This document shows, piece by piece, positions 15,693-25,081 of a DNA stretch of 64,000 nucleotides. A program made the position numbers and the translations under genes. Below the pieces are notes generated by a model. It ran no database searches. It had not been told where the DNA came from and saw only the letters and a list, made by a program, of their open reading frames with translations. Where the stretch lies: assembly GCF_041262165.1 (NCBI RefSeq), contig NZ_JBGCBY010000003.1, positions 124,001 to 188,000 of the forward strand, written 5' to 3'. Numbering within the stretch: the first letter of the stretch is position 1; every line of letters begins with the position of its first letter. This DNA comes from Streptacidiphilus sp041262165. Lineage in GTDB: Bacteria; Actinomycetota; Actinomycetes; Streptomycetales; Streptomycetaceae.

Positions 15693-16211
15693 TCAGGCGG
15701 ACTTCTGGTTCAGCTGGAACAGCCAGGCTCCGTAGATGGTCTTGCCCTGCTGCTCCAGGACCAGAACGGTGCCCGAGGTGGCGGCAGCGGAGGTGGACGA
15801 GGCCGCGGCGATGACCGAGGAGACCGGGAGGTTGCTCGCCTGGTAGTTCTTCGTCTCGGACACCAGGGAGGTCTGGCCGCCGCTCGCGGTCCATCCCTTC
15901 TCGGTGAGCTTCTTGTCCACGCTGATCATGAACGTGCCGTTCGGGGCGACCGAGATGGCGGGGGCAGTCGCGTTGTTCGCCTGCTTCTGGATCAGCGCAC
16001 CGCACGCGGCGAGCTGCTTCGCCGTCAGCGGGTCGCCGCCGTTGTAGCAGGTCGACGCGGGGGAGAACTGAGTCCACGTCGAGCCGGAGGTCACCGAGAC
16101 CTTGGGGATGGGCTGGCCCGCACTGCTGGCGATCCCGTAGGAAACGCCGAGGGTGGCAACCCCGACGAGGGCGACGGCTCCGAGGGCGGCGACACCGCGG
16201 TTGAGACTCAT
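15693..16211 (-). CDS. DUF2771-like exported protein
   Basis: The 172-residue protein starts MSLNRGVAALGAVALVGVAT, a signal or anchor helix without a lipobox Cys. The exported part has TCYNGGDPLTAKQLAACG (two or three Cys that could pair), FMISVDKKLTEKGW and, at the end, VLEQQGKTIYGAWLFQLN. This pattern matches DUF2771 proteins that in streptomycetes sit beside the MqnB gene. Function unknown; an envelope role is possible. It is tightly coupled to mqnB. Confidence 0.75.
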   Translation of the reverse strand: MSLNRGVAALGAVALVGVATLGVSYGIASSAGQPIPKVSVTSGSTWTQFSPASTCYNGGDPLTAKQLAACGALIQKQANNATAPAISVAPNGTFMISVDKKLTEKGWTASGGQTSLVSETKNYQASNLPVSSVIAAASSTSAAATSGTVLVLEQQGKTIYGAWLFQLNQKSA

Positions 16212-16274
16212 GGTGCTGAGGCTACCGTCCGCCGGCGATCACGCCACGTCGGGGGCCTGTCGCTGCCCAGGTCG

Positions 16275-17807
16275 TTACGCCGGGTGGGGCCGGGCCGCCG
16301 GGCCGGGGAGCCGGAACAGCCCTCGCAGGGTGAACGCCAGCGACACGGCGAGGATGCCCGACGCCGTGGCCATGCCGAGCCGTCCGATCAGCGGCAGCAC
16401 GATGCCGAGGCCGCCGCCGAGCACCCAGGTGAGCTGCATCAGCGTCTCCGAGCGGGCGAAGGCCGACGTGCGCACGCGTTCCGGGACGTCCCGCTGGATC
16501 AGGGCGTCCAGGGCGACCTTGCCGAGCGACTGGGTGAGCCCGGTCACCCCTGCCAGAACCGTGACGGTGAGCAGCCCGTAGACGACCGTCGCGGCGAGGG
16601 CCGCTGCACCCGCGATTGCCAGCAGCAGCGTGACGAGAATCTCAGGGCCGCGGGCCCGCAGCCACGAACCCAGGGCCGTGCCGACGGCGTTCCCGATGCC
16701 CAGTGCGCCTACCGCGACACCCAGCGCGGCCGTGGCGTGCAGGCCGCCCAGCGGGTGCTCACGCAGCAGGAAGGCCAGGAAGAAGGTGAGGAAGCCGGAA
16801 AGGCCGCGCAGAGTGCCCTCGGCGCGGAGCGCCAGGATGACGGACGGGCCGACGGTGCGCAGTCCCATCCGGGCCGGCTTCGCCGCCTTCAGCAGCGAGG
16901 GATGCCCGTACGCCGTCGCCTCGGCGTGCAGGACCGCCCGCTCCTCGTGCTTCGCCAGGTCCACCTGGTGCGGCAGGGAGAACGCCAGGAACGCTCCGGC
17001 GAGATAGACCAGGAACGCGCCGCGCAGCGGCCAGTCGGGTCCGATCAGGTGCAGCAGCGCGCCCAGCCCGCCGGCGAGACCGGTGGCCAGCAGCCCGGCC
17101 AGGGTCACCCGAGAGTTGGCCTTCACCAGCGTGACCTGCTCCGGCACGAGGCGTGGGACCACCACGCTGCGGACCACCCCGTACGCCTTGGACGCCACCA
17201 GCACGCCCAGTGCCTCGGGGTACACCGCGAGACCGCCGCCCGCGATGGAGCTGGTCATCATCCAGGCGACGGCGGCCCGCGCCAGCATGGACAGGGCCAT
17301 GGCGCTGCGTCGGCCGCTGGGCAGACGGTCCAGCAGCGGTCCGATCACGGGGGCGAGCAGCACGAACGGGGCCATCGTGATCAGCAGGTACAGGGCGACC
17401 CGGCCCCGGGCCTCGCCGGTCGGCACGGAGAAGAAGATGGTGGACGCGAGGGCGACGGTGACGAGCATGTCGCCCGCGGAGTTCACCGCGTGCAGCTCGA
17501 TCAGCTTCGCCAGGCCGGACTCGCCCGCGCCCTCGGCGGAGGTGGCGCGGCGGATGCGGCGGCCGGTGCCGCGTACCAGGTGGCCGGTGCCAAGCGCGGT
17601 CGCGGAGGCCGCGCGGTGCAGTGAGCCGGTCATCCGGGCCACCCGGCCCGAGTCGGAGTGCCCCGAGTCTGAGTGCCCCGAGTCGGAGTGCTCATGGGGC
17701 CGCTGCCCCTCCGCCCCCGTCGGCCTGGAACTCGGCCCGGACGGGGAGGGGCGCTCGGAGCCTCCGGAGGTGAACCCCGGAGACGCTTCGTCGGCCACAC
17801 TCTCCAT
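16275..17807 (-). CDS. MFS transporter
   Basis: The 510-residue protein has a polar N-terminal extension of about 85 residues and then about 12 hydrophobic segments, such as VALYLLITMAPFVLLAPVIG and GFLTFFLAFLLREHPLGG. The loop DRLPSGRRSAMAL between helices 2 and 3 fits the MFS motif A region. It is probably a proton-driven exporter, substrate unknown. The start could be 17807 or the downstream ATG at 17633. The extension contains three HSDSG repeats. It is separated from DUF2771 by 63 bp and may share its transcript. Confidence 0.8.
   Translation of the reverse strand: MESVADEASPGFTSGGSERPSPSGPSSRPTGAEGQRPHEHSDSGHSDSGHSDSGRVARMTGSLHRAASATALGTGHLVRGTGRRIRRATSAEGAGESGLAKLIELHAVNSAGDMLVTVALASTIFFSVPTGEARGRVALYLLITMAPFVLLAPVIGPLLDRLPSGRRSAMALSMLARAAVAWMMTSSIAGGGLAVYPEALGVLVASKAYGVVRSVVVPRLVPEQVTLVKANSRVTLAGLLATGLAGGLGALLHLIGPDWPLRGAFLVYLAGAFLAFSLPHQVDLAKHEERAVLHAEATAYGHPSLLKAAKPARMGLRTVGPSVILALRAEGTLRGLSGFLTFFLAFLLREHPLGGLHATAALGVAVGALGIGNAVGTALGSWLRARGPEILVTLLLAIAGAAALAATVVYGLLTVTVLAGVTGLTQSLGKVALDALIQRDVPERVRTSAFARSETLMQLTWVLGGGLGIVLPLIGRLGMATASGILAVSLAFTLRGLFRLPGPAARPHPA
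17650..17694. repeat. Three in-frame 15-bp repeats in the MFS N-terminus
   Basis: Three 15-bp units (GAGTCGGAGTGCCCC type) encode the tandem peptide HSDSG on the minus strand, just before the alternative start of the transporter. If translation starts at 17633 instead, these repeats would be in the leader. Confidence 0.7.
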
Positions 17808-18090
17808 CCTGCCCGACGGACGGCCCGCAGTGCCGTGTAGTTCATCGAGTCGCGAGTCGCTTCTCGTGGCGCACTGTCACAAGGGGACAAGGTACTGTCC
17901 GGCGTGGTGGCAGGACCGGTAGCGTTCACTCCGTGGCAGTTCCGGTGGTGCTTCCGGCAGTGCCGCGCCGAGGCCCTGCGGAATCCCGCAGAATAGAGAC
18001 ATCCGACACCTTCCGGCAGGCAACCCGCGCCATGCCGTCCGGAGACGGTGGCGATCCAGGGATAAGTCTTGGGAGAGAATCGATCCTGTG

Positions 18091-19014
18091 ATGAGTGCTG
18101 CGACGACGCGAAGCCGTACCCCCGACCGGCTCTGTGCCGAGGCCGTCGACTTTGCCCGGGGTGCCGCCGTCGAGGCGGCCGGTGACGCCGCTGTCGGCGA
18201 GCACCTGGGTGTGGACGTCGACGGCGAGCGCGTCGTCACGCACTACTTCGCGACCCGCGAATGGGCCTACCGGGGTTGGCGCTGGGCCGTCACGGTGACC
18301 CGCGCCTCCCGTAGCCGTCAGGTCACGCTCGACGAGACGGTGCTGCTGCCGGGCCCGGACGCGCTGACCGCGCCGCAGTGGGTGCCGTGGAGCGAGCGCC
18401 TGCGGCCGGGCGACATGGGGCCCGGCGACCTGCTGCCGACGGACGAGGACGATCTGCGCCTGGAGCCGGGCTGGACCGGCGCGGACGAACCAGCGCCGAA
18501 CTCCGCCCTGGCGGACGAGCGGCTGGCGGCGGCGACCGGCGACGGCTCCGACTCGGCCGGCGCTGTCGCCACGGAGGAGTTGGCCGCGCCCATCACCCGG
18601 GGCTCGATCTCCGCCGTCGCGATGGAACTCGGCTTCGGCCGGGCCCGGGTGCTGTCCCGGCTGGGCCTGCACCTGGCGGCGGACCGCTGGGAGAAGGACT
18701 ACGGCGCGCACACGCCGATGGCGCAGGCCGCCCCGGCGTCCTGCTCGTCCTGCGGCTTCCTGGTGCCGATCGCCGGATCGCTCAGCCAGACCTTCGGCAT
18801 CTGCGCCAACGAGTTCGGCCCCGCTGACGGACACATCGTCGCGCTCGACTACGGCTGCGGGGGCCACTCGGAGGCGGCGGTCATGCCCACCCCGCCGCAG
18901 CCCCCGCCGCCGGTCCTGGACGAGTTCACCGTCGAGTCGTTCCCGCTGCACCCCGACCGCGACAGCGGTTCGGTCGTCGAGAGCGACCCGGCCGAGGACC
19001 TCGGCCACAGCTGA
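18091..19014 (+). CDS. DUF3027 domain protein
   Basis: The protein has 307 residues and is a member of an actinobacterial family. Residues 20-130 carry the conserved block VVTHYFATREWAYRGWRWAVTV and WVPWSERLRPGDMGPGDLLP. Later parts include the helix ISAVAMELGFGRARVLSRLG and a Cys-rich segment CSSCGFLVPIAGSLSQTFG-C that could bind a metal. The start is GTG at 18088 or ATG at 18091, with GGGAGA upstream. Cytosolic, function unknown. Confidence 0.85.
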   Translation: MSAATTRSRTPDRLCAEAVDFARGAAVEAAGDAAVGEHLGVDVDGERVVTHYFATREWAYRGWRWAVTVTRASRSRQVTLDETVLLPGPDALTAPQWVPWSERLRPGDMGPGDLLPTDEDDLRLEPGWTGADEPAPNSALADERLAAATGDGSDSAGAVATEELAAPITRGSISAVAMELGFGRARVLSRLGLHLAADRWEKDYGAHTPMAQAAPASCSSCGFLVPIAGSLSQTFGICANEFGPADGHIVALDYGCGGHSEAAVMPTPPQPPPPVLDEFTVESFPLHPDRDSGSVVESDPAEDLGHS

Positions 19015-19043
19015 CCCGTCACAGCTGACCTGTTGACGCATCG

Positions 19044-20012
19044 TCAGGCGACGGTGATGGCTTCCAGCTTGGCTCTGAGATACGCGGACGAGTCGACCGG
19101 CTCGTACGCGACGGTCCCGCCCACCGGGCTGACCGTCGTGTGCGGGTCGCACTCGAAGAAGTAGACCAGCGACATCAGGTCCTCCTCCGGAGCCTCCGGC
19201 GACGGCGGGAGCACCCGGTGGCGGCCCGACTTCCACCGGTCGCCGGTCCAGCGCGCCATCAGGTCCCCGATGTTCACGGTCAGCGCGTCCGGGTCGTACG
19301 GCGCGTCTTCCCAGCCCACGCCGCCTTCCTCCTCGGCGACGTACACCTGCAGGCCGCCCCTGCCCTGCTGGCGGTCGAGCAGCGTCACCGTGCCGAAGTC
19401 GGTGTGCGGGCCGATCCGGAACTGGCCCGGCTGCGGCTCGCCGACCACGCCCGTGCCCGGGTACCAGTTGATGTTCAGGGTGTACGTCGGATGCGTGGTG
19501 TGGTCGGTGAAGAAACCGGTCTGCTGCCCCAGGGCGGCGGCGAGCAGGCGCAGCACCTCGTCCGCGACCGTCCGCATCACCGCGAGGTAGTCCTCGACGG
19601 TCTTCCGCAGCGCCGGGGCCTCCGCCTCGGGCCAGCGGTTCGGCTGGAACCAGAAGTCGTCGATCGCGGCGTCGCCGATCGGCTGGTCCGCGCCCACCGT
19701 CCAGGACTCCTTGAGGTCGGGCGGGGTCTCCGTGCCCTCCGAGTACCCGTTCGCCTCCGCGCCCTTGGCCAGCCAGCCGCGGCCGCCGACACTCACGCCG
19801 TAGCGCTGCTTGACCTCGTTCGGCAGGGCGAAGAACGCTCGCGCCGCCGCGCGGACGCCCTCCCGCTGCTCGCGGCTGACACCGTGCCCGGTGATCAGCA
19901 GGAAGCCGGCCTGGCTGAGCGCCGCGTCCACTGCGGCGGCGGTACGGGTGCGCGCGTCGGGGTCGCCGGACAGCCACGGCCCGAGGTCGATCACGGGGAT
20001 ACGGGGGGACAT
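19044..20012 (-). CDS. Isopenicillin N synthase-family Fe(II) oxygenase
   Basis: The ATG at 20012 has a near-perfect AGGAGGAGC ribosome site. The 322-residue protein has the N-terminal DIOX module (IPVIDLGPWLSG, GFLLITGHGV) and the Fe(II) site HTD (GPHTDFGTVTLL, about residue 200) with the distal His in SGRHRVLPP. The usual RxS that binds the 2-oxoglutarate carboxylate after that His is not obvious: the corresponding stretch reads DLMSLVYFF. The reaction could be hydroxylation of a small metabolite; the gene sits 98 bp downstream of a cytosine deaminase on the same strand, so a nucleobase-linked role is possible but unproven. Confidence 0.85.
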   Translation of the reverse strand: MSPRIPVIDLGPWLSGDPDARTRTAAAVDAALSQAGFLLITGHGVSREQREGVRAAARAFFALPNEVKQRYGVSVGGRGWLAKGAEANGYSEGTETPPDLKESWTVGADQPIGDAAIDDFWFQPNRWPEAEAPALRKTVEDYLAVMRTVADEVLRLLAAALGQQTGFFTDHTTHPTYTLNINWYPGTGVVGEPQPGQFRIGPHTDFGTVTLLDRQQGRGGLQVYVAEEEGGVGWEDAPYDPDALTVNIGDLMARWTGDRWKSGRHRVLPPSPEAPEEDLMSLVYFFECDPHTTVSPVGGTVAYEPVDSSAYLRAKLEAITVA

Positions 20013-20039
20013 GCTGCTCCTCCTGCTGGGTGTGCCGGT

Positions 20040-20100
20040 CGGTGCGCTGCTCTGTGCGTTGCTCGGTGCGTCGCTCGGTGCGCTGCTCGGTGAGCCGGTC
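20040..20100. repeat. Degenerate 12-bp repeats between deaminase and oxygenase genes
   Basis: Four or five units of about 12 bp (GTGCGCTGCTCG / GTGCGTTGCTCG type) fill the spacer between the deaminase stop and the oxygenase ribosome site. They create a spurious in-frame extension of the oxygenase. Confidence 0.55.
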
Positions 20101-20110
20101 GTTGCGGCGG

Positions 20111-20554
20111 TCACTCGCCGATGTCCTCGAACCACAGCTCGGGTCGCGCCGCGATGAAGTCCCGCATCAGAGCCTTGCACTCCGGGTCGTCCAGGACGAC
20201 GATCTCGACACCGTGGTCCGCGAGCCAGTCATGCCCGCCGTGGAAGGTCTCCGCCTCGCCGACGAGGACCCGGCCGATGCCGAACTGCCGGACCAGGCCC
20301 GAGCAGTACCAGCAGGGGGAGAGGGTGGTCACCATCGTGGTCCGGCCGTAGCCGCGCAGCCGACCGGCGCTCCGGAACGCCGCCGTCTCCGCGTGCATCG
20401 ACGGGTCGCCGTCCTGCACCCGGCGGTTGTGGCCACGGCCGAGCAGCTCGCCGTCCGGGCCGAACAGCGCGGCGCCGATCGGGATGCCGCCCTCGGCGAG
20501 CCCGGCCCTGGCCTCCGCCACGGCGACGGCCAGCAGCGTTGAGTTCTCTGTCAT
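20111..20554 (-). CDS. Cytosine deaminase, yeast Fcy1-type (CDD/tRNA deaminase fold)
   Basis: The 147-residue protein has the zinc motifs MHAETAAF (His and catalytic Glu) and TTLSPCWYCSG (PCxxC). Its C-terminus, DDPECKALMRDFIAARPELW then FEDIGE, closely matches the end of yeast cytosine deaminase Fcy1, which differs from the large TIM-barrel CodA used by E. coli. It would convert cytosine to uracil in the cytosol. It is divergent from a PucR regulator and lies near an NCS1 permease, forming a plausible uptake and salvage unit. Confidence 0.88.
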   Translation of the reverse strand: MTENSTLLAVAVAEARAGLAEGGIPIGAALFGPDGELLGRGHNRRVQDGDPSMHAETAAFRSAGRLRGYGRTTMVTTLSPCWYCSGLVRQFGIGRVLVGEAETFHGGHDWLADHGVEIVVLDDPECKALMRDFIAARPELWFEDIGE

Positions 20555-20665
20555 GCCACCACTGTCCCGGCCGTGAAACACCGGGGCAACGTGCGGAAAG
20601 TACGCTCCAGCCCACTCAACGGCTGACGCCATGTCCACAGTGCCCTCTACGCTCCGGGAGCCGCC

Positions 20666-21913
20666 ATGGCCGCACTCACGCTCCGCGAGATCCTCTCCTT
20701 CGACGTTATGGGCGATGCCGCGCCCGAGATACTCAGCGGCGGGAAGGGCCTCGACCGGCCGGTGCGCTGGGTGCACTCCAGCGAGATCTACGAGATCGGC
20801 CCGCTGCTGTCCGGCGGCGAACTGCTGCTCACCACCGGCCTCGGCCTCGCCGGTGCGGACGCGGGGGCGCGCCGGCACTACGTCCGCGAGCTCGCCGAAC
20901 GAGGCGTCGCCGGGATCGCCGTCGAGCTGGGCCGGTCGCTGCCGGAGATGCCCTACGAGCTGGTGGACGAGAGCCGTCGCCGTGGCCTGCCGCTGGTCGC
21001 GCTGCGGGCCGTCGTCCCGTTCATCCGGATCGCCGAGGCAGCCAACACCGCCATCGTCACCCAGTCGCTGACGAACCGTCCGCACCCGGCCGCCGACCGC
21101 GACGGCCGCACCGCAGCGCTGCTCGTCGAACTCGCCGAAGGGACGGTGCTCAGCCGCTCCGACGTGCTCACCCGGGCCCGGGCACTGGACTTCTGTCCCG
21201 ACCGGACCCAGTGGCTGGTCGGCATCGCCGCGACCGGCGCATCCGCGCTCACCGTCCTCGACCGCGCCGCAGCCGAGCTGGGTGCGCCACTGCTCGGCGC
21301 ACCCGCTCCGGGGGGAATCGTCACGGCGCTGCTCGCCGTTCCGGCCCGGGCCGGTGACGCGGTACGGGCGGCCGGGGCGGCGCTCACGGAGGCGAGCCCG
21401 GACGGCGCCGGCGCCGGCGCGGTCGTCGCGCTGGGGCCCGCCGCGCCGGCGGACGCCGCGTGGAGCCGCTGGGGCGAGTCGCTGCGCGAGGCCCGTACGG
21501 CGCTGGGGTTCGCCCTGACCGTGCCCACGGCGGAGCCCGCCCGCTGCACCGGCACCGGCGGCCCGCTGGTCACCTCGTCCCGCGCGTTCGCCCTGGAACG
21601 CCAGTTGACCGGCGACGGGCTCACCCCGGCCGCCCGCGACCGGCTCGCGCACCTGGTCAGCCGCGCCCTCGGACCGCTGCTGGAATGGGAGGCCGCGCAC
21701 CCCAGCGACCTCGTCCGCACCCTGGAGGTCCACCTGCGCAACGGCTGCAGTCCGACCCGTACCGCCGCTCTGCTGCACGTCGGACGGCAGTCCCTGTACC
21801 AGCGCCTGGAGCGGGTCGAGTCCCTGCTCGGCCTGCCGGTCGGCGAGGCCGACTGCCACGCCGAACTCCTGCTCGCCTGCTGCGCCCACCGCCTGCTGCG
21901 CGCCGCGCAGTAG
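20666..21913 (+). CDS. PucR-family transcriptional regulator
   Basis: The 415-residue protein starts MAALTLREILSFDVMGDAAP, with the N-terminal PucR-like sensing domain (VRWVHSSEIYEIGPLLSGGELLLTTG). The C-terminal helix-turn-helix of the PucR/CdaR type is clear: TLEVHLRNGCSPTRTAALL, then QSLYQRLERVESLLG. PucR proteins control purine or nucleobase catabolism. It is divergently transcribed from the deaminase (111 bp apart) and faces the permease, so it probably controls both. Confidence 0.92.
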   Translation: MAALTLREILSFDVMGDAAPEILSGGKGLDRPVRWVHSSEIYEIGPLLSGGELLLTTGLGLAGADAGARRHYVRELAERGVAGIAVELGRSLPEMPYELVDESRRRGLPLVALRAVVPFIRIAEAANTAIVTQSLTNRPHPAADRDGRTAALLVELAEGTVLSRSDVLTRARALDFCPDRTQWLVGIAATGASALTVLDRAAAELGAPLLGAPAPGGIVTALLAVPARAGDAVRAAGAALTEASPDGAGAGAVVALGPAAPADAAWSRWGESLREARTALGFALTVPTAEPARCTGTGGPLVTSSRAFALERQLTGDGLTPAARDRLAHLVSRALGPLLEWEAAHPSDLVRTLEVHLRNGCSPTRTAALLHVGRQSLYQRLERVESLLGLPVGEADCHAELLLACCAHRLLRAAQ

Positions 21914-21975
21914 GCCGCGGCAGGCAGCAGGCAGCAGGCAGCAGGCGGTGGGCAGCGGGCAGCGGGCGGTGGGTT
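21914..21975. repeat. 7-bp tandem repeat between convergent genes
   Basis: GGCAGCA and variants (GGCAGCG, GGCGGTG) are repeated about eight times between the pucR-like stop and the permease stop, filling the whole gap. No terminator hairpin is apparent otherwise. Confidence 0.75.
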
Positions 21976-21982
21976 GTCGGAG

Positions 21983-23431
21983 TCAGGCCCCGGCGGGCTC
22001 CGGCTCCGGCTCCGCCGAGGGCACGGCGCCTGCGCCGACCGGGCCGAGGCCGGGGACCAGACGCAGCGCCAGGTACAGCAGCCCGGCGATGACGAAGCCC
22101 GCCGCGAAGGCGATGTCGCCGATGCCGGGGACGTGCTTGGCGATCAGACCCACGTACTCGGTCTGGTTGGAGAACAGCCACACCCCGAGCCCGGTGCCCG
22201 CCGCCATGGCGATCGGCGCGGCCCAGTTGCGGTGCGACGGGTCGCTCAGCAGCGCGGCGAGCTGTGCGTCCGACTCGTTGCGGCGCAGGTAGCGGTCGGT
22301 GAAGACGACCGCGAGCCAGGGGCCGATCCAGTAGGTGATGACGAGCAGGAAGTCCGTGTACTTGGTCGCGGAGTCGCTCAGGCCGCCCCAGGCGACGAGC
22401 GTCCCCGCGACGCCGAAGACCAGCGAGACGGTGGCACGTCGTACCGCCGCCGGGAGCTTGATGCCCATGGCGATGAAGGAGAGCGAGCCCGAGTAGATGT
22501 TCAGCGCGTTCGCCGCGATCCCGCCGACAGCGATGGCGAGCAGGGTCAGGTTGGCGAGCCAGCCGGGGAGCGAGTAGGTGAAGGCGGCGGTGAGGGAGAG
22601 GTTGGCGGCGACCTTCGCCGGGATCAGCACGGTGGCGGAGGCCGCGCCGACGATCTCCAGGAAGACGCAGGAGACGAGGACGCCCAGGCCCGGCCAGAGC
22701 GCGACGGCCCACTTGGGCGCGGTGCGCGGGAGGTAGCGGGTGTAGTCAGAACCGTACGGGGTCCACCCGGCGGCGTAGCCGAAGGCGGCACCGGCGGTGA
22801 GCAGGAACGCGCCGGGGAAGGCCTTCGAGCCGGTGGCCGTGCCGATGTGCGACTTGCTCAGGATGACGGCGGCGGCGACCAGGAAGACCACGGTCAGCAC
22901 CGGAAAGGTGTACTTCTCGGCGCTGTGGATGAAGTTGTGGCCGTAGAAGGCGATGGCGACCTGCAGGATCACCACGATGAACAGGCAGAGCAGCACCGGC
23001 CAGCCGAGGAGCGTGTTCAGCGCGTACGCGGCGCTGACACTGTTGACGGCGAACCAGCCGATGCCGGCCGTCAGCGCGTTGAGTCCGGCCGGCAGGGCGT
23101 TGCCCCAGTAGCCGAAGGCGGAGCGCCCGGCGACCATCTGCGGCACGCCGAAGCGCGGCCCGCTGAGGCCGAGGAAGGCGTGGGCGACGGCGCCGAGGCC
23201 GGTGCCCAGGACGATGGCGAGGACGGCCTGCCAGAAGCCCAGGCCGAAGATGCCGACGGCGAGCACGCCGATGAAGACGGTGGCGAACTCCATGTTGGGG
23301 GAGGTCCAGGTCCACAGCAGGCTGAGCGGACGGCCGTGCCGGGCATCGTCGGGGACGGGTTCTGCGCCGGTGGGTTCGACGGCGAGAACGTGGTCGCCGT
23401 ACGCGGATATCTCTGTGGGGGCGGCGGTCAT
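21983..23431 (-). CDS. NCS1-family cytosine/purine permease
   Basis: The 482-residue protein has about 12 membrane segments. Diagnostic blocks are the N-terminal LWTWTSPNMEFATVFIG, GLSGPRFGVPQMVAGRSAFG, GWTPYGSDYTRYLPR and the late ITYWIGPWLAVVFTDRYL, all typical of CodB-like NCS1 symporters. It likely imports cytosine or a related base with H+ or Na+. It ends convergently with the PucR gene and is divergent from mqnL. Confidence 0.92.
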   Translation of the reverse strand: MTAAPTEISAYGDHVLAVEPTGAEPVPDDARHGRPLSLLWTWTSPNMEFATVFIGVLAVGIFGLGFWQAVLAIVLGTGLGAVAHAFLGLSGPRFGVPQMVAGRSAFGYWGNALPAGLNALTAGIGWFAVNSVSAAYALNTLLGWPVLLCLFIVVILQVAIAFYGHNFIHSAEKYTFPVLTVVFLVAAAVILSKSHIGTATGSKAFPGAFLLTAGAAFGYAAGWTPYGSDYTRYLPRTAPKWAVALWPGLGVLVSCVFLEIVGAASATVLIPAKVAANLSLTAAFTYSLPGWLANLTLLAIAVGGIAANALNIYSGSLSFIAMGIKLPAAVRRATVSLVFGVAGTLVAWGGLSDSATKYTDFLLVITYWIGPWLAVVFTDRYLRRNESDAQLAALLSDPSHRNWAAPIAMAAGTGLGVWLFSNQTEYVGLIAKHVPGIGDIAFAAGFVIAGLLYLALRLVPGLGPVGAGAVPSAEPEPEPAGA

Positions 23432-23623
23432 ACGGTCAGTCTCGGGGCGCGTATGGAAGCCGTAAACGGTCGGAACGACGGGTCTACGCGGGGGTACGGC
23501 GTACGTTCTGTACGTAGCCGGGAGATGGACGGCACAGGTTCGGCACAGGTCCGGGAGATACCCGGGGCGGATCGCGGCGGTGTGCGTCGAGGGCAGCCTA
23601 ACCCGTGGCGGATACTGGCACGT

Positions 23624-25081
23624 ATGGCATACGACGATCTTCGGTCCTTTCTTCGGGCTCTGGAGCGTGAGGGCGACCTCAAGCGAATCAAGGTGGAGGT
23701 GGACCCGTACCTGGAGATCGGGGAGATCGTCGACCGGGTGCAGAAGGCCAAGGGCCCCGCGCTGCTCTTCGAGAACGTCAAGGGCGCGTCGATGCCGCTG
23801 GCGATGAACGTCTTCGGCACCGAACGCCGCCTCGCGAAGGCGCTCGGGCTCAAGGGCGCCGAGGAGATCGCCGAGAAGATCAGCGGGCTGCTGAAGCCGG
23901 AACTGCCGCACGGCTTCACCGGCGTGCGGGAGGCGTTCGGCAAACTGGCCGGGATGACGCACGTGCCGCCGAAGAAGGTGAAGGCCGGTGACGCCCCGGT
24001 GCAGGAGGTCGTGCTGACGGGTGACCAGGTGGACCTGGACCAGCTGCCCGCGCTGTTCACCTGGCCCCAGGACGGCGGCTCCTTCTTCAACCTGGGGCTG
24101 ACCCACACCAGGGACCCGGACTCCGGGATCAGGAACCTGGGGCTGTACCGGCTGCAGCGGCACGACCGGCGCACCATCGGGATGCACTGGCAGATCCACA
24201 AGGACAGCCGCAACCACTACGCCGTCGCCGCGAGGCGCGGCGAGCGGCTGCCGGTCGCCATCGCCTTCGGCTGCCCGCCGGCGGTGACGTACGCGGCCAC
24301 CGCGCCGCTGCCCGGGGACATCGACGAGTACCTGTTCGCCGGCTTCGTCGCCGGGGAGCGGGTGCGGATGGTGGACTGCCGGACCGTCCCGTTGCAGGTC
24401 CCGGCCGATGCCGAGGTGGTGCTCGAAGGCTGGCTGGAGCCGGGGAAGATGCTGCCGGAGGGCCCGTTCGGGGACCACACCGGCTTCTACACTCCGCAGG
24501 AGCCGTTCCCGGCGCTGACGATCGACTGTGTGACGATGCGTCGGCGCCCGCTGTTGCAGTCGATCGTGGTGGGGCGCCCGCCGACGGAGGACGGCCCGCT
24601 CGGCAAGTTCACCGAGCGCTTCTTCCTGCCGCTGCTGAAGATCATCGTCCCGGAGATCGTCGACTACGACCTGCCCGAGGCCGGGGGCTTCCACAACTGC
24701 GTGATCGTCTCCATCGACAAGAAGTACCCCAAGCACGCGCAGAAGGTCATGCACGCCATCTGGGGTGCGCACATGATGTCGCTGACCAAGCTGATCATCG
24801 TGGTGGACGCGGACTGCGACGTCCACGACTACCAGGAGGTCGCCTGGCGGGCGCTCGGCAACGTCGACTACAGCCGCGACCTGAGCGTGGTGGAGGGCCC
24901 GGTCGACCATCTCGACCACGCCTCGTACCAGCAGTTCTGGGGCGGCAAGGCCGGGATCGACGCGACCCGTAAGCTCCCCGAGGAGGGGTACACCCGGGAC
25001 GGCGGCTGGCCCGAGATGGTCGAGTCCGACCCGTCGACCGCCGCGACCGTCACCCGCCGCTGGAAGGAGTACGGACTGTGA
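23624..25081 (+). CDS. mqnL: UbiD-like decarboxylase of the futalosine pathway
   Basis: The 485-residue UbiD-family protein begins MAYDDLRSFLRALEREGDLK, with GPALLFENVKG, the Mn/prenyl-FMN site region NLGLYRLQ...IGMHWQIHKD and GPFGDHTGFY with the conserved acidic network. It decarboxylates the prenylated dihydroxynaphthoate late in menaquinone synthesis using prenylated FMN made by MqnM. Its stop overlaps the mqnP start by 4 bp (GTGA), indicating translational coupling. Confidence 0.9.
   Translation: MAYDDLRSFLRALEREGDLKRIKVEVDPYLEIGEIVDRVQKAKGPALLFENVKGASMPLAMNVFGTERRLAKALGLKGAEEIAEKISGLLKPELPHGFTGVREAFGKLAGMTHVPPKKVKAGDAPVQEVVLTGDQVDLDQLPALFTWPQDGGSFFNLGLTHTRDPDSGIRNLGLYRLQRHDRRTIGMHWQIHKDSRNHYAVAARRGERLPVAIAFGCPPAVTYAATAPLPGDIDEYLFAGFVAGERVRMVDCRTVPLQVPADAEVVLEGWLEPGKMLPEGPFGDHTGFYTPQEPFPALTIDCVTMRRRPLLQSIVVGRPPTEDGPLGKFTERFFLPLLKIIVPEIVDYDLPEAGGFHNCVIVSIDKKYPKHAQKVMHAIWGAHMMSLTKLIIVVDADCDVHDYQEVAWRALGNVDYSRDLSVVEGPVDHLDHASYQQFWGGKAGIDATRKLPEEGYTRDGGWPEMVESDPSTAATVTRRWKEYGL

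Noticed and set aside
17926..19977. 683-codon minus frame joining the DUF3027 and oxygenase regions
   Set aside because: It runs antisense through DUF3027 and out of frame through the oxygenase. No motif supports it.
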